Positions 25,735 through 39,800 of a stretch of 64,000 nt of DNA are shown piece after piece. Position numbers and translations under genes: made by a program. Source of the DNA: Phoebastria nigripes. Taxonomy: Eukaryota > Chordata > Aves > Procellariiformes > Diomedeidae. The stretch covers positions 160,945 through 224,944 of the forward strand of contig JAYKAV010002553.1 in the NCBI GenBank assembly GCA_035582835.1. Reading direction: 5' to 3'. The stretch's first letter is position 1. Each line of letters starts with the position of its first letter. The notes beneath the pieces were generated by a model that made no database searches, was not told where the DNA came from, and was given only the letters and a program-made list of their open reading frames with translations.

Positions 25735-28700
25735 CTCGGGGCAGGGAACCACCATGCACGAACCTTCCTCTCCAAGTGTCCAGAAATGTATGCTGAATGT
25801 CTGAACTTCTCCAGCAAGCAGACTTGGTTCCTGCTAAGAAAGTCACTTTTTTTTCTTCTTTTTTTTTTTTTACTTTTGTGTCACCCCTCTCTTGTTGCTG
25901 CTTGTAATATCAGGACTCCTCTTTCTGTACTACATCTTCTTGCATCTTCCACACTTCCCTGTCTGCCCACCCACAAATGTCCTCCTAACTGCTTCCAAGC
26001 AGCAACAGAAAACAATGGCAATCATCAGCATGGCCCTTGGAGGATACCTAGCCAAGCCAGTCCTCTGAAAGTCTGGCAGCCGAGCCTGCCATGCCTTCCT
26101 ATGCATTATCAAATACTGCAATGTGGACGAGCTGGTTCTTTTCTTGATTTTGCCACTTCACTCCTGTGTGTCCTTTACATATCCCTTTGTTCATCCTAAT
26201 TGTAAAATAGAAATGATCATATTCACGAAGGCGGTTTAACTGAGTTACAAGCCTTTGGAATCATAGACCCCTGACAACCCTCTACATTTCTCATAGTCTG
26301 TTATGCACAGTTACGCCTAAATTTTAGCTATAGGAAGGTGACACAGTTTCTTTGAGCAGTTGTGAGCCACTTAGAATGGTTTTGCAGACCACCAGCAGCC
26401 TGTGAATCATTGGTCAATGCATGTTACCCTTAACATAGAAAATAGAGGCCTCTGAATGAGCCCAAATCTCATTTCTTTGCTTCCTCATAATTTTTATTTC
26501 TGCTTCTTCTGTTACATACTTGTACTTTTGTTGTACTGTTACATACTTCTACTTTTTCTCAGCATGCACAGGATGCTGCTCATTTCTTAAGAACACTGAA
26601 ACACCAAAAGAAAAGGTATTAACACCTTCCTAAATTTCACTAAAACAGCCTTCAGCACATATAAAACTTGGAACCAAAACAGATTTTTTGGATCAAGTCC
26701 AGTCCTCTGTGACCTGACATTGCTTGCTCATACAAGCTCATTATAAACTTGCCAGGGCTATTTTAAATGAGTTAGATCTTTCTCCCCACTATTCCAGTTG
26801 GAAGATTGTCCAGATCCTTGCTGCTTTGCTGATACAGGAATCTTCTCATTTTTAAGTTAAAACTTCTTTATAGACCAGAGAAGAGGGATTTCATGTGCCA
26901 TTCTTTGCAGAACAGAGCAAAGGAGAATGTCAGAGACTTTCCTTCTTTTGGATACAAGTTGTTTTTACAAAAGGGTGATGAAGTAGTGTAAAACAATTAG
27001 TTAGGCAATGGGCCCAGGGGGTGAATGTGCATTTTCAGTGCTGGGACTGAACGCTGGTTAGAAATGATGAAAAATCCTCTCTGTACAGACTGTACAAAAC
27101 CCATCAACAATTCCCTCAATGGCTTTTAAAACTAGTGGCCAATTCTAAAATCTTTGTGTGAATTAGCATAATATAAGAGTCAATGGAAAACACTTTCACT
27201 CTTAACTTAAATCACAGCTTTTACAAATCATCTTTCTTTCTACAGTCACTGGGGTTTTAGGGCAGACTGTAAAAGAGGCCTGTGATGCCGAGGAGAGCTG
27301 GGTACCAGGCTTCCTTCTGCTCTGCTCCTTGAGTGCACTGAATTTTTAAAGTGTGTTTTAACAACTGCTGTCACTTTCTTGTCCTTCTTAGATGGAAGCT
27401 GTTAACTTTTTCTCACTGAAGTTTTCTTTCTGGGAAACTTGTGGCAACCGTCTCATGGCTGTGCCTTGTATACTTTCTTCACAAAGACTGAATACCAAGG
27501 TATCTGGGAAGCAGTACCCTGCTTAGAGGAAAAGGGAATATTTAATTCAGGTAGGTCAGGGAAGTGGACAGCGTCAGTACAGCAAGGCTGGGCTGAAATT
27601 TAGGAACGGATGCACAGAAATACTCAGAAGAAAAGACATAATCCCTGTCTGCACTTCACATGAAAAGCCACCTCCTATTCCTCTTGTGGATCATAAATCC
27701 CAGCCGTGGCTCTGCTACTTATTGACAGTAACAAGGGAGAGGCAGCAAGAGATCAGTGCAGCCCACGCCTGGGGTGCCAGGAAAGCTGCTGAGCTTGCCC
27801 TCTGCCAGCTGTGTCCACCTGCACACGTTCAGACAGCTTCACGCATCCAGTGGTCTTGCTCACTTTGGTCAGGAAACACCAGTCCACACTGAAACATCCT
27901 CGCAGGATCCCAAATGCTTTCAGAGAAGAAAACATCTCCATGTCTTTTTTCCTCCAGCCTGCACTTTTCCTCTTCTCAGAATTTGTTTATTCCCTTAGTA
28001 CTCCCTTTTCTGCACAGCCATTTCCAGACTAGTTGTCATTAATTATTGGTTTTAGGAACTGTGGCTTAATGAAGATAAATGATCCTGCAGTCTCTGAAAT
28101 ATAAAGCCATTTGCACAGTAGCAAATGGCGGGTCAGGATGGTGGGTCTGCACCCAGTTCACAGCATCCAGCCAGGTGTTTCTACCACAAGTACTGTCACC
28201 AGAGTTGTCACTAATCATCAGCCTTGTTCGTGTCTTCTCTAAACCCAGGCCAAGAACCGATGGGCCACAGAAGGCAAATTTCCCTTTGAGATTATTTTTG
28301 CCAACATAGTTTAAAAATGCATTTAGCAAGGGGCGGTGTAAGAAACAGCTGCCTGTACTGTTCAGTGGGTAAAAAGATGGCATTTCTTCAGAGCAGTCAG
28401 TATGGCACTTCTCACTAGCAGCAGCCAGCACTGGAGGACATATCAGTGGTTGCACTTTCAGAAAGAAGTTGCTTANGCATCTCAGTCTGGCAGAAAGGAG
28501 GTTGGAGAAAAGGCCTTCTTTTTTCCAGGTGACAGTGATGGCCCAAACACCATGAAGGCACGCTCTTTCTGAGTAAGTAGGTGCTGCCTTTGGAACAAAG
28601 TTCTCTTGATGTATAAAGATTGAAAGGAAAAACAAAACAAAACCCCTTAGGAAATTCACAGAGGAACAATGGCAGGATTTTTTTTTAAATGAACATTTTT

Positions 28701-31040
28701 CAGGTAGTTGGAAAGGCTATGACAAAATGCAGCACAAACATTTTATTTCCCTCTCTTACCCTCTTACCTAAATCTCATAAACAGTGTAACCAGTTTTGCT
28801 GAAATTTTAGAGACTAAACAAAACCAATATCCTCAGCCAGAGGAGTCCAACACTACAATTTCATCACAAAGAGTTAGTGAAACAATTGAAAGCAAGCTCA
28901 TAAAGGTAAAGTTTCAAGGAATCTTACCTCCAGACAGTCCTGCCAACTTAGTTTGTCTGTCCTCTCCTTCTCACATACTGTCACTATTCTGCTTTGTTCT
29001 ACTGATCTCTTCTTTCTCTATTATTCTCTTTTTGAATAATACTGAAACGAGATCTTTTCTCCTTTTCTTCCTATCTTGTCTAAATAGAAGTAAACCTTAT
29101 AATCAATGAAGTGCAAATCTAGTTTTCTATGCTATGATGTCTGAGTGGATTTGAAACTCAAAATATAACCATTTGTTGCATTCTGGCTAAATGATCTGAT
29201 AAGAAAGGAACTTTGTGCCTTCCCTTGGATAGCTGGTCATTTGCATGAAAGGTACAAATGCAAACCTGTAAACCTGAATGTGGTATATGGACTGCTGTAT
29301 GATTCTGTATGACTTCCTGCACTTTCTCATACACCAAAACATCAGTAAAATGGAATGTTAGCGATGTGCATTGTTGTTCAAGGTAATTAAGAAAAGTACA
29401 CAAGCGATCATCATTAGTGGTTCATAATACAGCAACGAAAACATGATTGCAGCTTAGCCCTAACTCTTAGCTGACAAAGCAGGGCCACTACAGCAGGACT
29501 GCGGAGAAATGCTGTATGACAAGAGGTTTGTAATGATTCACAGGGTTTTCCTTAATTGCACAATCAGTTGTTTGTTCCAGTTAATTGAGCTCCCCTTCCA
29601 GTAATTACTCTTTGCAGTTCTTTGTGCCGCTGTATCGCAAGCTTAACTTTTCTTACAGCTACCTTAGCTCAGTTACCTCCCAGGATTTTTCTGCATCGTT
29701 CAACTGAATTAACGTCACCTCTGGAGTAGTTCATGAGGAATGATGGATTTGCCTCCTGTATAATTTCCCTATATATCATGCGTGTTGGTTTATGTTAACC
29801 AATGTTATATATACATAAGTAACTGTTTTAACTTACATGTTTATGAAAGCCTTTTCTGTACTATGGAAAGTTGTGAACTCTTCCTCCATGTTTGTTCGCA
29901 TGTATACCAAGAGGCACCTACTTAAACTTTTCATGATCCTTTCAGTCTGAAAAAAAAAGTATTTGCCTTTAGAGCTTGTTTNTTAAGTACTTTTCCTCCA
30001 CACCCATTTGTATTAGCTGTAAATTATTTCTGTGCACATTTTTTTTTATGTTTCCATTTTTAGGATTGCCAGATGCATACTAGTAATGATGATTTGTATG
30101 TTTCATAGACATAGATATTTCTGGTACTTCTGCTTTTAAGATAAGCAGGTAGAGGTTAGCCGAATTTCACCAAGCTATATATTGCAAACAGGTAGGATAT
30201 AAGTAAGGTAGTATGAAACAATGTGCTGAGCTGACCCTCATATTCAGCTCCTCTGTTAGCACCATAGACCAAATATTGGTAACATATGTTTTGTGTCAAC
30301 GCTTGCTTGTCTTTTATAGTCTTCAACAATAAACCAGCAGGAAGTGGAATCTCATTACTCTGCTGGGGTTTTATACCGTTTAGACACAGCTAATTCTCAG
30401 CATNTCTTCTCCTCTGTACTGTTTTTTTTTCTGTTGAAATCCAGTAAGGATTAGACATTCTTCTTTCCACAAATTCACCCATTCAGGNTATGGATCATCT
30501 GGATTAAACTGACACACAGAACAGTAGTTCAGCTGCCATTTTGATTTGGCATCCAACTGGAAAATTGGGCAGCAATAATTGCTTATAGTTGAGCTAAAAC
30601 AAATAGTGTGTGTATGAGAGAGAAAAACACCTTTTCTATGCCAACCTGAGAGCTTTCTTTCAATAGCACAACTATGCCATGTTTCATTTCAACTATGTCA
30701 TGGTTTTCAACTTTGATTTAGCCTTTTAATTTTGATGTAGTTCAGCTTTAACTTCTCAAATATATATATGTCATTCTGAAGCAAAACATTGAAAACATAA
30801 AAAATAAAACTTATTCTGAAAGTTCCAAAAAAAATCTTTTTAACAAGTGTCAACACTAGGATTCAAAAACCTTGGAACTTTTTCATTTTTTTACCTACCG
30901 AACTTATTTGTCAAGTGTAACCTTACTTTGTAAATGGGTGTAAACTTCTAAATTACTCCACCCCCCCAAAACAAAATTCAGTGTAAAATGAGAAAAAAAA
31001 GAGTAGAAGCTTGTATTTTAAGAGGTTTTTAAAATAACTC

Positions 31041-31068
31041 TTCTTCATAGGACATTCTTCATAGGACA
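31041..31068 (+). repeat. 14-bp perfect tandem duplication
   Basis: TTCTTCATAGGACA occurs twice head to tail without mismatch, at 31041-31054 and 31055-31068, so it is probably recent. Confidence 0.9.
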
Positions 31069-33268
31069 TACAGTTTGGTAGTCTGAGTGAACTTGGAAAA
31101 GATGTCCTGTACCAAACAAATGACTCCTAGCCCTGACACTTCTAGAAAGGCAAATAGTAAATACTAAATAAGACAAAGAACATTGTCCAGAGTGCTGTGT
31201 AGTTCCTGGAGTGCTTAACTGTGGGGTTCTTGGGTTCTTTTGGGGGGGAGTTTGGTTGTTGTTGAAAAAGAAACTTGAATTTGAAAGAAGAAAAATAAAA
31301 ATTGACTCTGCACCAGATTCTCTTCCGGTAAGTTTAATTTCCTAATTATTTGTAGGGTCATTCCCGAGAGCTGCCAAGGTGTGACTCATTTTTATTAAGC
31401 ACTGTGCCATCCAACACTGTTCATCAATATCTTTCAGCCATTCATTCCTCTCAGCCAGTGTCCCTTTTAAGCAGAACTCTGCGAGCACTGGATTCAATTG
31501 CTTTAGCTGTAGTGAAAAGCAAGCTCACATCAAATATGCTGAAAAGTATGTAACCTTTATCACAGAGCTAGTTAGGGGACTAGGATGGAGTCCCTCGCTA
31601 TAGAAGTAAGTGGTCCTGTTGAGCCTTGGAGGATAGTTTAACCTACAGATCCATACTGAGTCAACGTCCAAAGACTGCTATTAGGGACACCTCTTTTGAG
31701 CCTATTACCTTTCAGAGAAGCCTTTAAAAAAAGAATTTTTGATTCATGTCATTGAAAAGCTCATGTCAATTTTTTTCAAGAATAAAGATTTATGCTAAAT
31801 GTCTGACCAAATCCTGTTCTGCAGTTCTGGTTGTGACCCAAAATATTTTACAACCTAGTCTACTCTGCTGTAATATCGGCAGTCAAAAATAAATATATAC
31901 AGATAAATCCTGCTCCAGAAATTGGTCCANTTCTGATGGCTGATCAGCCATCCATGGCTGATGTTTTCTTTTTCTAAGCTGAGGGCTTGAGGACTGAGTA
32001 GAGGGCTGTTAATTCTTTTGGTTAATTCTGGATAAAAAGGAGTTTTCTAAATATAAAATGATTTATTGTTATTCTTTCCATAAAGGCAACAGAAAGAGAG
32101 AGGAACTGAGCAACGGGTGGTTCAAGAGTACTAAGACCAATTTGGCACTGTTCATTAAGGCTGTTGCATTATAAATGATCATGAAATGCACTATTTAGAA
32201 TTCTAACAACCCCAGTAAAAGCAGCACATTTATTTTTAGAGAATTGTTAGGAACAATTGCTTGGTCCTTCTTATAAACAGCAGCAGCCGCAAGTAGAAAT
32301 TAGCTGCTGTGTAAACACAGTTGGGAGGTATACGTGTCTGTGTTAGAGCGAATGAGCTGTATTGCACGGCAGATAAATATCAGCCAACAAAATGTTTTTT
32401 TCTCTGTTTCAACAAATCCTACAGGAAATGCTCTGCTAGCTGGTGTGATCTGAGGACAGCCCTTGAGGACACGCTACAGAAGCCCTGAACACTAAATCCG
32501 GGTTGTGGCTATCTTGTGGTTGTACCTTCACAGGCCATTAAAACCACAGTAACCACTAGAACCACTCTGCCTAGCAGCGGCACCTGTTGAAACAGTCTTC
32601 AGATGAAAAAGTGTAAGTCTAAAGGCTTCATTTCACTAGAGAACATCACCTGGGAGGTCTTCAAGAACACCTACTGCTGCTGATGTGATGGGGAAATTCA
32701 AGTGCTTACATTAGAAGAACTGCTCACTGAGTACCAAAAAGTAGTGGGTAAATTACATGCTTAAATTATGCAGACTAGAATTCATTTTGAATTATTATCA
32801 CTTAATCATTTATAAAGTTAGCTTGGGCTCATTTCCAGTGTCTTCCCTAAATTCTCCCCATTGTTTAAATTGGGAAACAGTACATACTTTCCTTCAGCAC
32901 AGACGTGTTCTGGATCACCACACGTTTTCGTAACAGCCTCTTTCCAGCTTCAAGGAGGCTTTCTTTCAGGTGCTATTGCTATTGCTTGTACACAGTATTT
33001 CTTCTTACCCTTACAGAAAAGGATGCCTTTGTTATGCATTTTTTTTAATCCATGCTGCCCAACCACAAAGTCGATAGATACATGCCTTATTCAAGAAAAA
33101 AGGGTCTTCTAAGATTATTTGCAAATTTGGACTCTATGGTGCACAAAGCCATTTACCATTGGGAGCACTGCTTTTTCCTCAAGGTTTTCTGAAGTATATT
33201 CTACCTTGAAAAAGAAACCGCTCTAACTGGGATTTAAATGCATATCTGAATATGTATAATTATTCTCA

Positions 33269-33314
33269 GTGTGGAGACCATTTAAAAAATGGTGTGTGGA
33301 GGCCATTTAAAAAA
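33269..33314 (+). repeat. 25-bp-period tandem duplication
   Basis: Copies at 33269-33289 and 33294-33314 share GTGTGGAG-CCATTTAAAAAA and differ at one base. Four bases separate them. Confidence 0.8.
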
Positions 33315-34385
33315 ACTTGCATTGATCATCAGGAGAAATTTTTAATAGTAAAGCTTTTTTGTTTATTTAATCATCTCCCAAGTGACAGGGAAAATTGAGT
33401 CAGGAAAAGAAAATCTCATCTCTGAAAAAAACAAACTCAAGATGTTATTTTAAAAATTCCACCTTAAACCTGAAAAATGCAAACCACAAATCTTCCCCCA
33501 AACTGGTCATGCTGAAATGTGTTCTGTCAGGGCCCCTGGAAAAGGTTCATACTGAAAATCATAAAATATTCATTTAGATGTTGACTTAAAAAAAAAAAAA
33601 AGACTTGACTAAAATTAGCTTCATGTTTAAATACAAAGGCACTTCAAATTGGAACAGTTTTTTCTTCCTTTTATGAATGTCAAAGCAATTTTTTGGAAAA
33701 CATTGGTCCATTTTTAGCTTAAAAATTCATCCAAACTCACTCTCTTCTGCTAAAAGTACAGCTTCAGTAAAGCTGCATTTTAAAATGAAAAAATCTTTTG
33801 AGAAAAAATTCTTAACCATGTCATGTCATGTCACCTCTTAATAGTGAAGCAGTTTGGACAAAGACATTCTGGTGTCCAAAGCCATGGAAAATATACTCAA
33901 GGCGGGAAAGTGATTCATGACTGTCAGAAATATCTAGTCTGACATATGGGCTGATGTATCATTTTGCTTTATAGGAATGTTGTAAGGATAAACTTATTGA
34001 GGACATATTCAGATGGCCTTTTGATCTGGAAACAGATAAACACANCAGCCAAATGCAAGAGTAGTGTTCTGCGGTCTATGAACTATTTGTGATCTACAGT
34101 TAAGTCTAAGAATCATAGAATCATTAAGGTTGGAAAAGACCTCTAAGATCATCGAGTCCAGCTGTCAACCCAACACCCCCATGCCCACTAAACCATGTCC
34201 CTAAGCGCCCTCATCTACACGTCTTTTAAATACTTCCAGGGATTGGGACTCCACCACTTCCCTGGGCAGCCTGTTCCAATGCTTGACCACTCTTTCAGTA
34301 AAGAAATTTTTCCTAATGCCCAGTCTAAACCTCCCCTGGCGGAACTTGAGGCCATTTCCTTTCGTCCTATCGCTTGTTACTTGGA

Positions 34386-34551
34386 AGAAGAGACCGACAT
34401 CCACCTCGCTGCAACCTCCTTTCAGGTAGTTGTAGAGGGCGATAAGGTCTCCCCTCAGCCTCCTNNNNNNNNAGAAGAGACTGACACCGACCTCACTCCA
34501 ACCTCCTTTCAGGTAGCTGTAGAGCGCAATAAGGTCTCCCCTCAGCCTCCT
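34386..34551 (-). repeat. 79-bp CR1 segment present twice around a gap
   Basis: 34386-34464 and 34473-34551 are both 79 bases and align end to end with about 8 differences by eye. Eight Ns (34465-34472) lie between. A normal CR1 has one copy. The mismatches argue against a simple recent tandem slip and for joining of two different CR1 copies, by recombination or by the assembler. Confidence 0.85.
34465..34472. other. Assembly gap of 8 N
   Basis: Eight consecutive N inside a repeat. It is the only multi-base gap in the window and its true length is unknown. Confidence 0.95.
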
Positions 34552-34678
34552 CTTCTCCAGACTAAACAGTCCCAGTTCCCTCAGCCGCTCCTCATAAGAC
34601 TTGCTCTCCAGACCCTTCACCAGCTTCGTTGCCCTTCTCTGGACACGCTCCAGCACCTCAGTGTCCTTCTTGTAGTGA

Positions 34679-36860
34679 CACCCCTGTTAGGCACCTGAAG
34701 AAATGCCAGTTCATATATATACATGCAATCTGTGGAAGTGACATATCCACATTGGATCCTCACTTCTAGAGAGCTTTGTTAGGACTTGGGAGTTCAAAAG
34801 CAGCTCAAAATCACTGCATTAAGCTGCTGAGGAAAGTTTCTAACCGGAGAGTCTCAGAGCATGATTTTTTTCCCCCACTGATGCTTTTTGAACCTCCTTC
34901 CATTACTGACGTGTGGACTGCTCTTTTCTTTGTACATACAAGCATTCTGTTCCACAGTGCTGCCAATTAAGGCATTCCCTGTGTGTTTTTTTTTTCCAGT
35001 AGCTAAGATAAATTTTAATTACCTTTGGAAACTTCGCTGTCATTTCCCTGCCAGAAAGTCTGAAGTGAACACTTCCCCCCCTCAACCCCCAGCCCCTTAG
35101 TGAGCAGAGACCCACAGGCATCACCAGTTAGGAAGACTAAATCTGCCCCCCTTGCCATGGTTTGTTTTCAGAGTGTTTGCTTGGCAGAATCCTTCTCTTC
35201 TATGCCCCACTTTTTCAAGGAGATACTGTAACTGAAAAAGGGTAGCTTGCAACCTCGTGGATATTTGGAAGACAAGTGCTTCCTCAATCTCTCAAAGTGA
35301 TCACAAGACTGTGTTTCAATTTTAGAGCCATGCAGCTAGGGAGGGCTGCACTTTAATAAATTCCCTCTGCTCATCTTGCAGTGCAACACACAATTCCTGT
35401 GATTAATAAAAAGCAGCATAAAACCATAGCATGCTGCCTGCCCAAATCTATTAACCCTGTATGAAGGTCTACTACAGAGTCAAGGGCTCTTCATGAAACT
35501 TTCTATTCTCCTGGCAGCTATATCTTTTCCGTCATTAAGATTACCCACATCTGCTTTTAATCAGGCCCTCTAGAGCTTCACAGAGAAGTTTGATTGCTGA
35601 TTAGAGAGTGATGCTTGCCCAGATTTCTCTGCTTAGTTTTCCTTAAAGGCTCACTTGGAGGGTGAACATCTTTTTGCGCAGTCTGCTATTGCAAAGGGAA
35701 TTAGAAATTATGAGTTTGGGGGTGTTCTTAGTTATGAAATTTCCAACCAGTCTGGCATAGGTCAACAAGGATGTACTGTTTTAGAGTCATGTGCATTGGA
35801 GGTGGCTGCCAGCCAGCTCATGGCTCAGAGGGAAACACCTTGCCATCTCCCAGGCCAGTAGTTCTTCCTACAGCTCAGGGGATATGGGGTGCACAGCAGG
35901 GCATGCCGTGTTTCTGCCAGAGGAAGGGCATAGCCAGCTTTTGGGAGGATGGTTTATGGGAGGTTTTGCCACAAGGCACAAACCTCACATGTGAGACAGT
36001 ACTGGAGGCTCTGGGCTGGGTTGCTCATAGTTTTCTTCTTGGTCTCTGTCCTTTCCCCATGTGTGGTCAAGGAGAACTTTTCCGACTTTTCTCTAAAGGA
36101 GGAGGACTGTTTTACTTTTGGAAAAACTTGATGTTTCTGGTCCAACAAAGGAATCTGAGCTGCTCTATAACTATCAAGAAAATTGTTGGTGAAGCGTTGT
36201 CTGACATCATTCATCCAAGAGAGATCAGCTGCAGCTATACTGAGAAAAGCATCTACTAAGAGTAAAGAAAGTAAAAAAAGCTGGGCAATGAGTTTGTACA
36301 GAAGAAAGAAGAAAAATGGCTTTCTGGTTTAAATTTCTTGCAGGCTGAGTAGTAAAAGATATGTTTATAAACCACAGATTTTTCCCTCCTTTGGAGAATT
36401 AATTCCTACCTACCAGGAAACTGCCAGCAGGTTCAAGCAGTAGCTGGCAAAGCCAGACGTGTATGCAACAACTTATCGGCAGCCTGTGCAATAATGTACA
36501 AATCTTAATGGAAAAGCTGAGCAACTGCCAAAGAAAACAGCCTGAGGGAAGAGGGAACGTGTTGATGTTCAGAACACCTGAATCATAGTCTTGGAGAGCA
36601 AACCTGCTTTGAAGCTCTTTGTTTTCTGGTTTCAGGCATGGAATTATGAAGGGGGCTAAAGCAGTCCTTAGCCCTACAGGTACTGGCATGTAAAGCATAT
36701 TTATTCCTCTGTCATGGCTATGTAGCTACGCAGTCTTGTTGCTAAATTCAGATCAGGACTTCCTTTTTTCACCCTGGCCTTTTCTTTCTTCCTTCTTCCG
36801 TCTTAGTCATCCAATTGCTTCTTTCTTCTATGATTTCCTTTCCTTCTGATTGTTTTTTTG

Positions 36861-36899
<39 letters not shown>

Positions 36900-39800
36900 T
36901 CCAGACCATATTTCCACTTCATTACAATAATTCTCTTCCAATTGCCTTAACATCTCTTGCAATAGTTTTACAAGACCTCGTCATATATGGATGAGGGGTA
37001 TATATGCCTGTTGATACAACATCTTGAATTGAAAATGGCGTCATGAGCAAAACAGTATTTTTCTGCTTTTGGTAGTAAATCTCAATTTTTAGTCAAGAAA
37101 ATAAAGCAACTTCAGACAAATTCAGACCTCTTTCAGGTGTGATGCACTGCTATAGAACCTCCTGGAAACTGTTGTTTTGTTGTTTCCTTAGTCTTTGGGC
37201 CAAGTTTTCCTGTCACGCTTCATCCTCTGGAGGAGTCTCACTTGGAAAAAAAGACTGAATACATCATAGGCAACGTTGTGCTCCTATTTTATGGTACATA
37301 CAGGTATTGGGAAAATGATACTTCCAATAACACAATTCAAAGGAGTCACTGGAATACAATATTTGCATTTGTCATAATCTGTTAAAAAATGGATTTTTAG
37401 TAATTATAACTTTAGGAAATCTTCCTTTACCTCTCATTTCGCCTCTGCACTTTTCTTTCTCTTCACATTTGTCATTTAATTTCTCAGTCTTTCCTTTAAG
37501 TGTNTGTCTGTATTTCTTATTCTTCTTACAAACCCAGACAAAGAAGAAAGTTCTCATTTGTGACTAGAGGTTAGCAGAAATTCATGGACACAACAAAGTA
37601 TATCCAGGAGAGCCCTGACAGAAGTCCAACTTTAATACATGAGCAGGCTTAAAATAATTAGCCAAGATCATGATCTGTTGTCATTGTAACATGGCTAAAA
37701 CTCAGGCTTTACCAGTTCTGAGCCTTCCTTCTGGTAAGGAATGAAGTGTTTAATCCATGCTTCATGCTTTCCAGACTAAGTACTAATTTTAATCTCTCCT
37801 ACTAGTGCAAGAGATGACTGAGGAGATTGATTTTGGGCAATCCAGAATAATATCTTGTTTCAGAGGAATTGAATGACTCCAGGAGCCTGAGGATCTCTGA
37901 GGCTTTCAGGTATTGCTGCAGATCCTTCTCAGTCCACAGAGGCAATTCACCAAACATCACATGGACACATGGGCACATGGACCTGGAAGAACCAAAAGAA
38001 AAATGCTCCACTGGCATTTTGGTGTGTCTGAAGGATCCAGATCATTTCCTATGTTAGCAGATAAACAACTCAGGCCAAAGGAAACATGGAAACATTCCAA
38101 TCATGGTAAGAAGTGAGAAGGACATGAAAAGGCTAATAGATGGGCTGACAAATCTGCTGTCATCATAGTATCAGTGATATGCTGAAGGTACCATACAGCC
38201 TTGGAAATTTCTTGTCAGGAGACCTTCACTGGAGTGTACTCCTGGGCAGAGCTACACAGAGGAGGTGCTAAAAGGAACGTAGTTTCCCTTCTTTTCTGTT
38301 GTGCCCCTTGGTCCAAAACATGAGGCTCTTGTTTACAACATGGTTGTGGGTGAAGTTTGGTTTCAGTCCTGATTGAAGACACATCTCTGGAGTAAATCAT
38401 TTTATCCTCAGATCCTCCATTCTGTCTGAGAGCTTGTTGGGCTTATCTTTCTATATACTTGAATATGACATATTTCAATTTAAAAATACAACAGCACTCT
38501 TTTGCAGGCGGTGGTTTTATTCATATGGCTTCTTATTGTCATCATCTGGACCAAGCAGCTCTTTATTTTTGACCTTTTTCCATGAATCACTTTGATTCAG
38601 CCAGAGTTCTATATTGGTGTTACAAGCAAAAAAAAATCAGGTCTTTCCTTCACAAATAGTACAGCTCACAGTTCCAGGGGACAGGTGGTGCTGCCGCTAT
38701 AAATGTCTGTAATACACAAAGGAATATTCCTTACCTTTGCCATTATTACTGAAACAATTGCCTCCTGTGTTAGAATAGTTAACAAGCTTACTGGAAGGTG
38801 TTAGTTTTGATTACAGTGTGTGACATGATTGATCTATTGTGACAGCAGCTGAAACTAAATGTCCAATTAACCTTGAAAGTCAGTCTGTGGCTCAGCAGTA
38901 TTTACTTTTTTTTCTTATGCAGAGCCTTTCCACCTCTCTCACCCACTGTAATGATGTGCTACAGTGGCTTCAGCTTCATAAAAGCTACTCCAGACTAACA
39001 GACTAACTAACTAACTCCTGACTGATGTCAGTCATCTGTACTAAGGCTGAGGCCTCCTTATCCATTCTTACTTGAGCAGGGAGTATTGGTGTGTCCATAA
39101 ACTTGAGGATTGTCCTTGTTTTCCTTGGAGTTCTTGTTGATTACAAGCCATCAGGCTTTAACTTGACTTGGCGAGGTGTGCAGTCTTTGTCACAAGCGAA
39201 AGACACTAGCTGGTTCAGTGGGTGATCCAAAGGGTGTCCTGTCTCCACATAGTGTGGGAGTGGTCCCATAACCAAGCCCCTTGGGAATAGACTTCTCTTT
39301 GAACACATCCTAGATCCAGACTTCTGCCAGGAGGCAAAATCAAAGATAGACATTTTGACCCTGAAAAGCAACCCTGGTGATGAGCTTGTAAGGCAACTAT
39401 CTGCAGTGCTTCCATCTCAAGGTGATAACAAATGCTGTCTTGTTAGGTGAGATCCTGACCCCCAAGGTATGTTCTTTGAGATAACAAAACCCTTGTCAAA
39501 GATTCATATCTAAAAGGGCACTCCTCTGTTCAAGGCAGAGGTTTTTAGAGGGAAAATGACATTTTGGAAGAGACAATTTTTTCCACCACAGATTTTATTT
39601 AATGAATTACTACAGAGAATTGAGAAATGGGTCATATAACAGGCCTGGATAAACCTTCTTTTCCACCTGGAGTCATCAGTAGATCAATATGGTATACACC
39701 CACTCTTTCCACTTTCACATAAAGTCAGAAGAAGACTTTGCCAAGAGACAACCAAATTCAACACCTTTCATTCAGTCATCATATGCTGGACATCAGCCTT

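Larger units (their letters stand above)
16060..34110. other. Long non-coding stretch, no gene seen
   Basis: Eighteen kilobases of mostly unique AT-rich DNA. I found small tandem duplications (17141-17194, 31041-31068, 33269-33314) and a cluster of TGATCAC words at 25582-25734. Minus 28659-28066 is the longest frame in the window, but it lacks an ATG for its first 90-odd codons and contains an N. No transposable element was recognised with confidence. A weak MIR-like patch near 22940-22980 is not strong enough to call. Confidence 0.55.
34111..34678 (-). mobile_element. CR1 LINE, 3' fragment with open ORF2 end
   Basis: The plus-strand edge AATCATAGAATCATTAAGG is the inverse of the CR1 3' end. 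On the minus strand an open frame from about 34656 down to 34201 gives the C-terminal part of CR1 ORF2, downstream of the reverse transcriptase, with recognisable words such as [50 protein letters not shown] and a stop just past the VF-RRVDEG end. The frame is open across the gap only because Ns are read as unknown. The element is 5'-truncated. It carries a duplicated segment (34386-34464 and 34473-34551) around 8 Ns, so the [10 protein letters not shown] block appears twice. Relatively little decay suggests a younger copy than those at 52.7 and 61.8 kb. Confidence 0.95.

Noticed and set aside
28066..28659. Longest open frame in the window, 197 codons on the minus strand
   Set aside because: The nominal start is GTG, the first in-frame ATG comes only after about half the frame, one codon contains an N, and no splice context or family resemblance was found. 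A frame this long is within chance for 64 kb searched in six frames.
34195..34698. 167-codon plus-strand frame
   Set aside because: It is the antisense of CR1 ORF2 and spans Ns; a shadow of the retroposon.
35771..36259. 162-codon plus-strand frame with overlapping open frames
   Set aside because: Several frames on both strands are open together, no ATG-led or exon-bounded structure, and the translation resembles nothing known to me.
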